Source: Vishniacozyma victoriae | Lineage: Eukaryota > Basidiomycota > Tremellomycetes > Tremellales > Bulleribasidiaceae | Length of the DNA stretch: 64,000 nt | NCBI GenBank assembly: GCA_017654735.1 | Contig: JADPYG010000088.1 | Coordinates: forward strand, 2,666,001 to 2,730,000 | Reading direction: 5' to 3' | Part shown: positions 1 through 10,137 of the stretch, piece by piece | Numbering within the stretch: the first letter of the stretch is position 1 | How the letters are laid out: every line of letters begins with the position of its first letter | The notes under the pieces: model-generated | The model's database searches: none | Seen by the model: only the letters and a program-made list of their open reading frames with translations | What the model was told of the DNA's origin: nothing | Program-made: the position numbers and the translations under genes

Positions 1-35
1 TATCGGTTGTGCGGAGCTGTGCTTGGCTTGAGATT

Positions 36-323
36 TCAGAGGCGTCTTGCTCGCTTTGAGGCTGTGATGTTCGGGTCGATGTTCAAGGATTGAGAGCTCA
101 AAAGCTGTCTGACGCTGTCAGCTCTCTCACCCAACTTCTCCTGCGCTCTGCATTCGTAGATCTTCCGACGAAGACGCTTGCGGAAGAGTTCAAGGCCCGA
201 TGCAGCTGACCGTTTCATGCTAGATAACTTGGACGGATGGCAGAGATTCATTGGACATCCATTCTCTGCTACCTCAACGCAGATCATGTTAAATTCGAAG
301 CGAATAACCTCGCCCGCCTCCAT
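36..323 (-). CDS. Possible small basic protein, unrecognised
   Basis: A 95-codon open frame starts at ATG 321-323 and ends at a TGA at 36-38. I do not recognise it. The second half is rich in Arg/Lys and includes FRKRLRRK and a terminal SKRARRL, which would suit a nuclear or nucleic-acid-binding protein. Its start lies only 63 bases below the stop of the neighbouring gene on the same strand, which leaves almost no room for a promoter. It could therefore be 3' UTR of that gene, an alternative last exon, or a chance frame. Weakly supported. Confidence 0.25.
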   Translation of the reverse strand: MEAGEVIRFEFNMICVEVAENGCPMNLCHPSKLSSMKRSAASGLELFRKRLRRKIYECRAQEKLGERADSVRQLLSSQSLNIDPNITASKRARRL

Positions 324-386
324 ATAGGCACCACACCAGGACGTGGAGCCTCGAATTAAGTCTCTGCATCCATCAGTTCGTCGGAT

Positions 387-1382
387 CTACATGTACATCC
401 CATCAACCTCCCTCTTGACATCCACCTTCTTCTGACCACCCATCCCAACCTGCGAGAAAGGCTCGTCGTCATCCTCGGTCCATGCTCCTCGAGACAATTT
501 GAGTTCGGTCTTCGAATTTGAGAGTTGCAAGAGAGAATTGAGGACTTCTGCGTCTGGGATTGAGGAGATTGGGAGTGGGAGCAGGACGAGGGATGCGGAG
601 GATTTAGGGTTTGATGGGTGTATGAGCTGAATTGTCAGCTTATCACTGATCACTAAATCGAGGTCCAGTGAGATGCGTAAGGTGTAGAGAGGGTGATGGT
701 GAGCCACGTTTGCGAGATCAATGGATAGGGGATACCACAGGACCACGGAGAGGGGGAACTCACCTTAGAAAGTAAAGCGGCCGCCAAACCCGTAACATAA
801 TTTGGTGAAGTGATAGCTTCCATCCCCTTCAAGTCCGGACTGACCCTCTCCCCATTCTCCAGCGACAGAACACGTATGGGTGCGGTCGGTAGTGAAAAAG
901 GTTGGTCGGGGATGTACATTGAAGGTAGATACGTCGAGACGATGATCCTACTCGTCAGTCCCCGTAGCTATGCACTCGTATGAAACATACCAGGATTTAG
1001 TCTCTACTCTCAATAAAGATGCAGCGAGGGAATGTAGATCATCCACCATCTCATCATTGAAACCCAACACTAATCTCCCTCCTACGGCTCCTCCACTTCC
1101 AACAACCTCATCCCCAACTTTGATCACGACCTTCCCATCCGCACCAAACTTTCCGCAGAGGTACTTCCCAGCCTGCCCAATACCTATTATGACCTCTTCG
1201 AATGGTCCATTCGCAGAGATTGAGACCTGAGCTGAAGGAGGGGAGGAAATGTGTAATTTCGATATTCTTGATGGACCTGATGCTGAGGGGGAATACAGTC
1301 CTTGACCTTCTTCATCCTCCGAGTCTGAGTCTAGGAGGTATCTGTGGGGTCTGTCGTGCACTGCTGAGAGAGGGTCTTCCAT
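387..1382 (-). CDS. Possible proteasome assembly chaperone 1 (PAC1/PSMG1-like)
   Basis: Three exons (1382-991, 947-764, 626-387) join in frame to 271 residues. The introns are 990-948 and 763-627, both with GT donors and CTGAC branch sites. The start is the second ATG of the open frame, giving MEDPLSAVHDRPHRYLLDSD, followed by an acidic Ser/Asp/Glu stretch. Residues after about 130 read KSWIIVSTYLPS, then ITSPNYVTGLAAALLSK and SLVLLPLPISSIPDAEVL. The PNxVxGLxAAxLS pattern followed by a hydrophobic strand resembles the C-terminal half of PSMG1, which pairs with PAC2 as a scaffold for 20S proteasome alpha-ring assembly. The gene model is good. The functional name rests on weak similarity seen by eye, so a conserved hypothetical protein is the safe reading. 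Confidence 0.55.
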
Positions 1383-1545
1383 TGTATTGGTGTTGTATAA
1401 GATGTATGAGTGAGAGAGAGCTGGAATACGGTGTGACGCGTCGTTCGGATATTTCAAGCAGGCACCAAATATCGCTGAATAGACAACAGGCAGATAGTTG
1501 ATCCAGTCTATGCATCTCTACAAATGCAGCTCTACAACAGCAGCT

Positions 1546-3021
1546 TCACGCCAGTCGAGGCTTGAGACCAGTGAGGTTCTCGATCGATTCAAAGATTTGC
1601 TCCAAAGGTGAGGCATAAGTCACCAGGAGCTGCGACACACCTCCTATGACCATAGCCACAGCTCCCCCATTCTCGCCAATCACAATGGCCCCCGAATCAC
1701 CAGGACCCGAGAACTTCTTCTCTTTCACGTCTGATGCTGATATCGGAATGACCAGTGAGTCAAGGGTACCATTATCGGTCTTATTTCGGACAAGAGCAAC
1801 CACAGGATGTATGGTTCCTATCTTGACGTCGCTGACCAATCCGTATTTCAAGCAGGGAATTTGTCGACCTTCGGACTCGGACATTGAAACAATACTGCTG
1901 ACTTGCACAGGTAGGTAGTCATCTATGCTGGGATCGAGGGTGAATCCCGATCTGAAAGGGATCCGTTGCCCCAACCTTAGAATATTCGGAGAGACACCGG
2001 CAGGGACAATGTTATCATCCAATCGGATCAGAGCCCAATCTTCGAGATGGGTCGTTGTCGAATCGCTGGCGCTTCGAGACCGATATGATACCACCCCTAT
2101 TCGACGGTCCTCTTCGCGATTCCAATCTGCTCGAAGCTTTGTACAGAGGTTTTTCATCTCGCGCTGTTCATAATTCAGGACCTTCAATTCGAGAGTGATC
2201 AATTTGGCCTCCTCAGGGTCGCTACTCTCAATAGTCGAAAGTATTCCTGTCTTCCATTCGATCTTATGAGCAATCTCCTTCAATTCACTATCGATCAACT
2301 CGAGGTGATCAAGAAATTGTTGGTTCCCCATCAACAAAACATCCTGGCCGGTTTTGGTCGAGTCGGTTGAGTGATCAAGTGTCTTTGTCCCATTCAAAGC
2401 GTGTCGAGTTGATAGAAGGTACGTTTCGGGATGTTCTGCGAGCTTGAGGAACACTGCGCCTGTCCCACCTGCCGAGTTCTCGGCAGAAGATGAGAGTGGC
2501 CAGCCGATGCCTAATTGAAAAGGCAGTTCATATTTATAGAAGTCGCGCCAGTACGGTTTCGCGGGGAGGAATCGTGGACCATTGTATAAAAGAACAGGAC
2601 TGGCATGTACCTCAACGCGCACATCTTCGATTGAATGCGCCTTGAGCATTTCGCTGCATTGCGCGACCAGATCTTCCGCCTGCTCCGGGGACATTCTTCC
2701 TTCTTCCACTCCTATCCATAAGAGAGTACACGGATCGTAAGCTTTCTCCCCCTCACATATTTCTCCTTCTGGTTGCACCCTTTCAATGAGGTTCAAGCTA
2801 GTCATTGGCACCGCGTTGGCATCTACGATCGAAACAGCTTTCGGGATAATCGTACTCTGCCAGATTGAAACGATTGGCATGTCAGGGGACGCGGGCCGGT
2901 AGACGTCTCCGCAAACCCACATCGTCCGTTTTCCCAGGTTGCGATTGGGATCATTTGACGCGAGAAGACTCTTGGGCTGGACTGGGACCCAGAGCCATGA
3001 GGTGCCGTCTTTGTCGGCCAT
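1546..3021 (-). CDS. Intronless trypsin-fold serine protease, probably intracellular
   Basis: One uninterrupted 491-codon frame starts at MADKDGTSWLW. Residues 185-470 look like a chymotrypsin-fold (S1-like) peptidase. Candidate triad residues are His207 (in LLSTRHALNG), Asp328 (in HLEDWALIRLDD) and Ser443 (in SGPGDSGAIVIGENG, the family GDSG box). The roughly 180-residue N-terminal region is unrecognised. A charged 220-305 insertion (helical, rich in Glu/Lys) separates His from Asp. I see no signal peptide or membrane segment, so it probably acts in the cytosol or nucleus. Similar stand-alone trypsin-like proteins of unknown substrate occur in many basidiomycetes. The lack of introns contrasts with its neighbours. 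Confidence 0.75.
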   Translation of the reverse strand: MADKDGTSWLWVPVQPKSLLASNDPNRNLGKRTMWVCGDVYRPASPDMPIVSIWQSTIIPKAVSIVDANAVPMTSLNLIERVQPEGEICEGEKAYDPCTLLWIGVEEGRMSPEQAEDLVAQCSEMLKAHSIEDVRVEVHASPVLLYNGPRFLPAKPYWRDFYKYELPFQLGIGWPLSSSAENSAGGTGAVFLKLAEHPETYLLSTRHALNGTKTLDHSTDSTKTGQDVLLMGNQQFLDHLELIDSELKEIAHKIEWKTGILSTIESSDPEEAKLITLELKVLNYEQREMKNLCTKLRADWNREEDRRIGVVSYRSRSASDSTTTHLEDWALIRLDDNIVPAGVSPNILRLGQRIPFRSGFTLDPSIDDYLPVQVSSIVSMSESEGRQIPCLKYGLVSDVKIGTIHPVVALVRNKTDNGTLDSLVIPISASDVKEKKFSGPGDSGAIVIGENGGAVAMVIGGVSQLLVTYASPLEQIFESIENLTGLKPRLA

Positions 3022-3312
3022 GATGGAGAAGACGAAATATTAGTGACCTGTATTGAATTTGCTATGTGTGAAGCGATAGAGTTGGGATCGTAAAAACAAT
3101 GTGTATGAAGAGTGACAGAGTCAGTATAGTGAGGGCAATAACAAGTGAGGAAATAACAACAGACAGTGTGTGTGAAGCATAGGATTGAGGGACGTTCGGC
3201 AATTTCCATGGGGTAGACCACAAACAGGATTACAAGATGCATTAGAAACCACATATTGTTTCAGGTGATTCAGTAAGAGGGGATCACAATACAGTCTTAC
3301 AGTCTAAATCTC

Positions 3313-4501
3313 CTAACCCAACCACTTGGTACTTCCAGGTGCGACACCTTCGAGCAGGCCAATTACCTCCTTCCAGTATATGTCAGTCGCCTTCATACCA
3401 GTCTTTGAAGCGAGAAACATGCTAGGTGACGCCTGAGGTTGACAGTCGGACCAGTACTACCTTCAGCTTCTAACCAGACTAGGCAGACCTACTTCATGAC
3501 TGTCTTGAGCATTTACCACGGCTGTGGTGATATTTCGAGCCCCGACCTCGGCAGTACGAGAGAGGAAATTCAGAACCAACCCCGTCATCTTCCATTTGAA
3601 GGTATTGGGTCTCTTGAAATTTCGGCCAAGATTAGATGTACACAGTCCTGGGTTCACCGAAATGACGGTATACGGGACCACACAGATCAGCGACCTGACG
3701 ATTATTTGCAGCAACAGCTATGGTCAGCAGGAGCACATTGAGATAGTCTTGCTTTCGACATGAAATATCGGGTGGCAGTGAGGTACTGGGTCTCGTCTTC
3801 GAACCATTTCAAAACCACCCCATCTTCCCTGACGGACTTGGCGATCGGCTCGGTATCAGCCCAGCCGTGTACTTTCGAGCTAGTGAAGATAATTCGAGCG
3901 GCTGGAGCCTTGACAAGAAGATGGTGAACGAGGAAGACGAGTAGTACTTGGGATAGGACGTTGACTTGATGCCTAGATCATTTAGCAAACATTCTCCGAA
4001 AGTCGCTTACGTTGTCTCGTAGCCGTCGATAGTGGATTCTCTTGGTATCTGGGTAAGACCTGGGTTTCGACTTTTCTGTCAGCCTTCAAGCCTTCCCACT
4101 TCACCTACCCGGCATTATTGATGAGAATGTCAATCCTTGGGAGAGACTGGCACTCATTGGCAAAGCTTTTTACGCTTTCAAAATTCGCGAGATCCAACTG
4201 CCAAAGATCGACTTTGACTCCTTTGGGAGCCCTTGTCAAGACTTCATCGAAAGCTTCTGTAGATGTGGTAGGATCCCTGACAGCGAGGATAAGTCGCTCG
4301 GGGGAAAGTGCAGTGAAGTGATGAGCCGCCTGCAGGCCGATTCCTGTACCATCAGCGTCGTGGAATGAACCCTGTGCACGACTCACCACAATTTGATCCG
4401 GTCAGTACTACGATCTTGCTTTTGAGATGATCACCATGTGGTGCTGGTGGTAAACTTGTCATCTGTGAAAGATAGAAATCGAGAGGAGGAGAGAAAGCCA
4501 T
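3313..4501 (-). CDS. Short-chain dehydrogenase/reductase (SDR)
   Basis: Six exons give 324 residues: 4501-4387, 4343-4109, 4070-4011, 3972-3753, 3717-3493 and 3432-3313. The protein has a classical SDR layout for NAD(P)-dependent oxidation or reduction of an alcohol/ketone. It carries the cofactor loop TGSNCGIGLQAAHHF, the DL..F acidic strand (LWQLDLANFESV), INNAG, DGYETTHQVN, the active-site strand RIIFTSSKVHG and catalytic YFMSK, then SVNPGLCTSNLG. It resembles fungal retinol-dehydrogenase/WWOX-like SDRs; the substrate cannot be told. The YxxxK Lys is followed directly by a GC-AG intron (3752-3718). The second junction is uncertain: the CAG acceptor at 4060 breaks the frame, while the AG at 4071-4072 keeps it. 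The total coding length (975 bases) is a multiple of three with the latter. Confidence 0.85.
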
Positions 4502-4824
4502 GATGTATGTGCTGTAGGTATGAGTGGGAGTCAGTAGGTTCAGCTCAAAGTAGAGCGCTAGTATACTATTTCTATTCTCTAGAGGAAACGTACTTGCCAC
4601 TCAAAGGAAGAGTCGACCCCTAGAGGTAGAAGGGATAGAAGCAAGCAAAAGATGAGAACCTTTTGAGTACCTTTGAGTGAGCCCGATATAGAAACAGCGG
4701 TCAAGGTTCCATTCACAGGTAAGTGCCTGTGCTTGCACTTCGCGGCACGTGTATCAATGTTAAGGTGTTTCGTAGAGTTCGCATGTCACGGTCGCAAATA
4801 GATACCAAATATAGGAGCGTCCGA

Positions 4825-6755
4825 CTACAGAGCCTCCAAAGGCAACATATGTCCCTCAATCCCCAATCTCACAGTTTTGGTCCTCGTAAAAGCCTCAATA
4901 GCCCCACGACCATTAAACTTTCCCCACCCACTATCCCTAACTCCACCAAAGGGCAAACTATGCTGATCATGTACAGTCATTCCATTGATATGTACTGCCC
5001 CAACCTCCAATTTCTTGGCCACAGTCAAGGCTAGTCCGATATCGGATGTGAAAATGGCGGAAGATAATCCGGCTGAATGGGAATTTGCGATACTAATTGC
5101 GTCGGTGGTATCACGCGCTGTGATCAAGGTCAGGAGAGGGGCAAAAGATTCGTTCTGATAAGCCGGGCTTGATGGAGGTACTGAAGCGAGGATGATGGGT
5201 GAGGAGGTGGTCCCGGAGATAGTTGGTTCGGGGGTGACGAGGCGGGCTCCCTAGTTATCAGTGTAATCCTTTTCAAAGGAGGAACTGGAACTCGCTGATT
5301 GCACAGCCTCGTCGACGACTGATTTCAGTTCATCGACAGCAGAAGGCCTAATCAGATCGAATTTCCGGTCATGAATAGTCTGAACTGCATCTTTCAATGC
5401 CGCCTCGAATTCGGTCGCGAGGGACTCATGAACAATGACTCGTTCAGTCGACATGCAGATTTGCCCAGAGTTGAGGAAAGCGCCGAATATGATCTGACGT
5501 CAGTTCCATAGTTGATGGATGACTTACATGGTTGGCTGCTATCTTGACGTCGGCGCCTGGTAGGACCAGTGCCGGGGATTTACCGCCTAATTCCATTACT
5601 GATGGTCTACTTGTCAGTTTCGTAAATGACAAGATGGACGAGACGTTACTTTAGATGCTTTCCACAGAGAGCAGAGAGCTTGCGACCAAGACCAGTCGAT
5701 CCAGTAAAGTTGATCATCTTTTATCAGTACTTTGTCGCTAGGAATAGCGAGACCCACTCTGATATCCTCATGAGCAACGAGCTGCTCCACTCGCTGAGCT
5801 ACATCCTCCTCTGAGAAATTTAGGATTTGCAGAACACCGTCGGGTAAACCAGCATCGCGAAAGAGTGGTCCTAGGAGATGATGGAATTGAGGTATCAGAG
5901 GAGACGCTATCATCAGCTCCTGCAGGAGATGGTGTCTCACATTTCATAATCACCGTGTTCCCGCAAGCGAGTGGGTATACTAATCATGAGCTTATGCTCC
6001 CGCGATGTAGGTCCAGTACGTACCGATGGATCTCAGAGTAAGGGATAATGGGAAGTTGAATGCTGGAATAGATAATATTGGACCGTGGGGCTCACGCAGG
6101 ACAAGCGAGGTGATGGAATCGATGGAAGGCGGTATCCACCCCTTCATATTTCAGCTCGTATTCATAATGCTTATGTCAAGACCCACATCAATGGAGATAG
6201 CTCTGTAGCATTAGCTTTGCCCTCGGATGACATGAAAAATGGGTCCTTACGTCGCTGCTGCTCCGTCAGTGATATTAATCACCGATTTCTGATCGGCTCC
6301 TGTGACAGTTGGCGACATCGCAATGTCCGCCAATAACGCTTCTGTCAAGCTAGGAAATCGCTCTTTTAGCAAATTAACCACCTTGGAATCAGAATGTCCT
6401 TCCCTTGAATTGAGATAAGCTCACATTGCCCAGGATCTCCCTCCTTTTCCATCCTGTCGTTTCTCTCCATTCTTGATATGCACTCATCGAGTGTTTCACA
6501 GCCTGCTCCCTACAAATAAGCATACAATAAGAAGCCAAAGGGGACTCACGTCTCAGCCTCCCCTGCGACAACTACTTCACAAGTCTCTTCTCTGGACTTT
6601 GAGTGTCGTATACGGGTAGTACCACCAGAGGAGGAATTTACGGCCTGACCATTTATCCAGAGGGGTATCGTCGTCAAGCTTCTTCTGTTCACCCTAGCAG
6701 ACAAACTCTGACCGGCATGTCTCCTCAGATCTATGAGCCCGTTTCGAGCGCTCAT
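4825..6755 (-). CDS. Aldehyde dehydrogenase, salicylaldehyde/vanillin-DH-like, possibly disrupted
   Basis: Many short exons encode a class 3-type NAD(P)+ aldehyde dehydrogenase. In order I see PLWINGQAV, LREPHGPIL, YPLACGNTVIMK, the FRDAGLPDGVLQIL stretch, the nucleotide-binding INFTGSTGLGRKL, MELGGKSPALVL with the general-base Glu, the catalytic Cys in FLNSGQICMSTERVIV, ESFAPLLTLI and the C-terminal SLPFGGVRDSGWGKFNG. A TAG at 5250-5252 is explained as a splice acceptor. An in-frame TGA near 6157 is less easily explained: it needs either a 45-base intron (6186-6142) preceded by a 16-base exon, or it is a real nonsense codon. Family length in that helix suggests some residues are missing. No targeting signal is obvious, so it is probably cytosolic. 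Confidence 0.8.
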
Positions 6756-7377
6756 TGTATTGAGCTTGCAGCTGTTGTAAATATGGTTGGAGATGGAAGA
6801 TCAAGTACGGTGGATCCACATTCACCGATATCTTGATTCAGAGTACGTGCCTGTCCTTAAATCACGTTTCCACCAGACACTTTATCACCAACTTCTCATC
6901 CAAAGATCAGGACACAAGTATGCCTCAGAGTAGGTGGTAAACTGTCTTAGCTTTCCAAATTGATACAGTTCTTAGCTTTCTGTAACTGCATAGACATTCC
7001 GTCGTGCGATATGGATTGACCATCGATTTCCTACCCCTCGGGCATCTACCAATTTGTGCCTGATTATGCCCGAGCTCTGATCTTCGTTCGCAATTGACCA
7101 TAGCAATCATCATACCATGAGGAGGTTTGATCTAAATACTCTGACTCTGACAAGATCCTTGCGTAACGTCTCTCAAACAATTTGTCCATTTCACAGCAAT
7201 GATGTATTCCCAAGAATCCGGTCTCGCGTCACGAAATGGGGATTGCTGCTTTCAATGAGGTAATGTCCGACATGGTGCATGCTGTAGTAATAATGATGAT
7301 GATACAATGACATATATTCAATCTTGTTCCCTCTTCCCTCTTCCTCGGTCCCTTCTCTTAAATACCACTACTCCGCC
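6756..7377. other. Intergenic region between ALDH and MEX67
   Basis: About 620 bases hold the presumed promoter of the aldehyde dehydrogenase and the 3' region of MEX67, both on the minus strand. The short open frames here are not conserved-looking and carry no splice-consistent extensions. An AT-rich stretch (about 7280-7325, with repeated aat/gat triplets) probably belongs to the MEX67 3' UTR or terminator. No RNA gene was recognised. Confidence 0.5.
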
Positions 7378-9912
7378 CTACTGATAAGCATCAGGCGGAA
7401 TAGATCCCTTAATCTCCTCGTAATTCCTCAATGCCGTATCCAGATCCCATCCATTCTGCACCAAACACATGGAAGCGTACTGGGCATTCATCCCTGTTCT
7501 CTGTCTGACTTGTTCGACAAGTACTTCTTGGGCATTGTTTGGTTCCTTGATACTTACTCCGTCGAGGAGGAGGGAGCGAGTTGGTTCGGTGAATGCGCCG
7601 GTACCGTAGTAGTTGTGAACTGTTAATGTATCGGAGATGACAGCGGCTGGCCATCCTGCACTCTGAGCCCTGGTCATCAGCTACTGTGTAAAAGCTCAGA
7701 ACAGAATCGCTTACAGTGTCCCCTGTCCAGCATCGGCGAGGATGAAGGTTCTGGTGAATGATCGAGTGGTGCCGGAGGGTACTGCCATCAGCACAATCAA
7801 AAGCGGGTAAACTTACATTCTTTGAATTCTCCTTGAATCATGGCGCAGATCCTAGTATCGGTACCGCTTCCATCAAGAACCCATCCATCAATTGACCACT
7901 TGGCAGGATCATCGAGTGGATGTTCAGTACGCGGGACAGCCTGAGTCCACCATCGCAGTAGCTCATCTGGATCTGTTGGTGATTTGAGTGTTCGCATTCG
8001 CTGTTCGACCTTGTCGATACCTCGGAACAAGTTTCGTCCAGGTAGTGCGGTCCAAACGTCGAATGAAGCTGGTTTGGCTCGGGTGTCGTTACTCCTCTGA
8101 ACGTGGTCGTAATGTACTGAACGAGATCGGAGAGTGTTGGATGAGATGGAGATGGTAGCTGTAGGGATATAGGCCGAGAGGCATTGAGCTCGATCGGTGT
8201 CGAAGAGCGAAAAGTACTTGGCGCAGAATTGCATGATGGACGAAGAAACGCCTTCAGACTCCATGAATGCACCCTTGACGTCAAAGGGGAATGCGAATGG
8301 TTTTTGACGAAGTTCGTTCCTCTGCTCATCGGTCCATCGGATCTTGGGTTGTCGCGTAATGGGAAAGACGATTCGATTCAAGTTGACTCCATCAAGAATG
8401 AGCAAGCTAGGAAATCGTCGAAGAATGTCGCTGATGATGAGCATTAATTCGGTCGTCACGGAAGTGGACTTACTGTTGGTAGGTCTCGTCGCCGTTTGGT
8501 TTCTGCAAGGTGTTTTCACGGAATGTACATCCGTTGAGTTTGAGCTCGATAAGGTTCTTCAGGCCACCAGTGCCTGCGTTTGCTTTGCCCTTCTTCTCTC
8601 CTGATGAAAGTAGCTCGTCTAGCATCTGGACAGCTTGAATGGGATTGCCGCTGAGGTCCAGAGCTCGGAGGTAGGGTAGTGAGGAGGGTAGTCGGGATAA
8701 TTGGTGTAATGTACGGAAGTCGTTGTCTGCGAGTGAGAGATTATAGATGGGTGATTTGGTAGGCTGATCATTAGCATCTTGGTATGTACGGAGTCAGACG
8801 CGTCACATACCTCTTGTAGGACGTTGTCGATGAGTTTCCAAAATACAGCACCAGAGGTCTCGGGCGCGTCTCGATGACCTGGTGGCAGTATTCCATGCTG
8901 CTTCAGCCATGGGTCGTTCTGTAATGCCTGATATTAGTATCTACTTTGCCTTGAACAGCATGACTTACCCCCATGTTCAAGGAACCCGGTGTCACCAGAC
9001 GGGATCGTAGCCACTGCTTCATTTCCTCGCTCCGTAGCATTTCCGACAACTTGCTTTGACTAGCCTTCTTCTCCTTCATCCTCTGTGCGGCATCTCCTTT
9101 GAGTATAGGTGGTGTTCCAGCAGGTAACCGTTTGAGTTGAGCGGATGTTGGACCTGGACGACCAGAACGGGGTGGCGGACCAGCATTATCGATGGGCATA
9201 CCATTTGCATCGACTCGTCGTCGCTCGGGCCGGCCGGCGTACGGTTTGCTTGTTCGGTGTACCCTTTCGCCCTGCACGTTAGATTTCGAGGCAAATTGGA
9301 CACGACGTCGAGAGAGGCCTGGACGCGTGGTGGTTCCGGGAGAAGTGAGTGTGAAGGACGGAGGAGCCAGCATAGGCATGGACATGTCGATATCCATCGA
9401 AGTGTTCATCTTGGAAAGAACGCGCCAAGCAGGTAGTCGTGATTAAAGGATGTGGGTGTGATGTAGTGTGGTGAATGAAAAAGAGTAATGCAAACAGAGC
9501 TCCATAGCTTGTTTGACTGCTTCCACAATTCCCACGCACAACATCCCATCGGATCGTAGATACGAAACATGGTAATGTCTCATGTCCCAGATTCTGGCCT
9601 AGCCCCGGTCCTTATAATACCACAGCATAATTGAATTGCATAGCTCACCTGATTAGGGATATATCCTGTCGAGCCTATAGTTGCCCTCCGTCCTGATCCT
9701 GACCCTCTTACAGATCTTCCACTATTAGAAGCACCATCCACTTCCATGCCTGGAGTTCCATCCTTCTTGATACCGCGAAGTGCCGAGGTGAGACCTCTTG
9801 CCGAAGGTCCGCCGGTAGCTGAGCCTCTAATTGCTATTGAGGATGAGGATGATCCTTGTTGTTGTGTTGATGATGATGATGCTGATGCCAGTGCTTGTTG
9901 GAATGCTGACAT
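7378..9912 (-). CDS. MEX67: mRNA export receptor Mex67 (TAP/NXF1 family)
   Basis: This is the shuttling receptor that carries mRNPs through nuclear pores with its partner Mtr2. Reading down the minus strand: a low-complexity Gly/Ser/Arg N-terminus (MSAFQQALASASSSST, RSVRGSGSGRR), an Arg-rich linker, a leucine-rich-repeat region (8350-8760), an NTF2-like domain (about 8350-7750, with FDTDRAQCLSAYIPTA and SIDGWVLDGSGTDTRICAMI) and a TAP-C/UBA end. The UBA end carries TGMNAQYASMCLVQNGWDLD and ALRNYEEIKG. The first exon (9912 to about 9652) ends IPNQ at a GTGAGC donor and can join in frame to AAG/ATG at 9409. Alternatively translation begins at ATG 9409. It diverges from SF3B2 across 225 bp. Confidence 0.85.
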
Positions 9913-10137
9913 TGTATATAGAGTGTATAGAGTAATAAGTATGGTACAGAATGAAAGAGATAGAGTGCAAGGAGAGGGTCTTTAGATAGGATTCAAAGGA
10001 GTGGCAATAGAACGGAAGTGGCACATGCCTATCACTGTCGAGGTTGATTAGGCGTACGGGGAAACATAGCTTGATCTCGCTCTCTGTCTATCACCTGTAC
10101 ATTCTTTCTCTATACTACCTACTCAATCCATCTCGCT

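Noticed and set aside
5250..5252. In-frame TAG in the aldehyde dehydrogenase near the C-terminal third
   Set aside because: CTGATAACTAG there is a good branch-acceptor. A phase-0 intron from GTGCAA restores VVDEA-GARLVTPEP.
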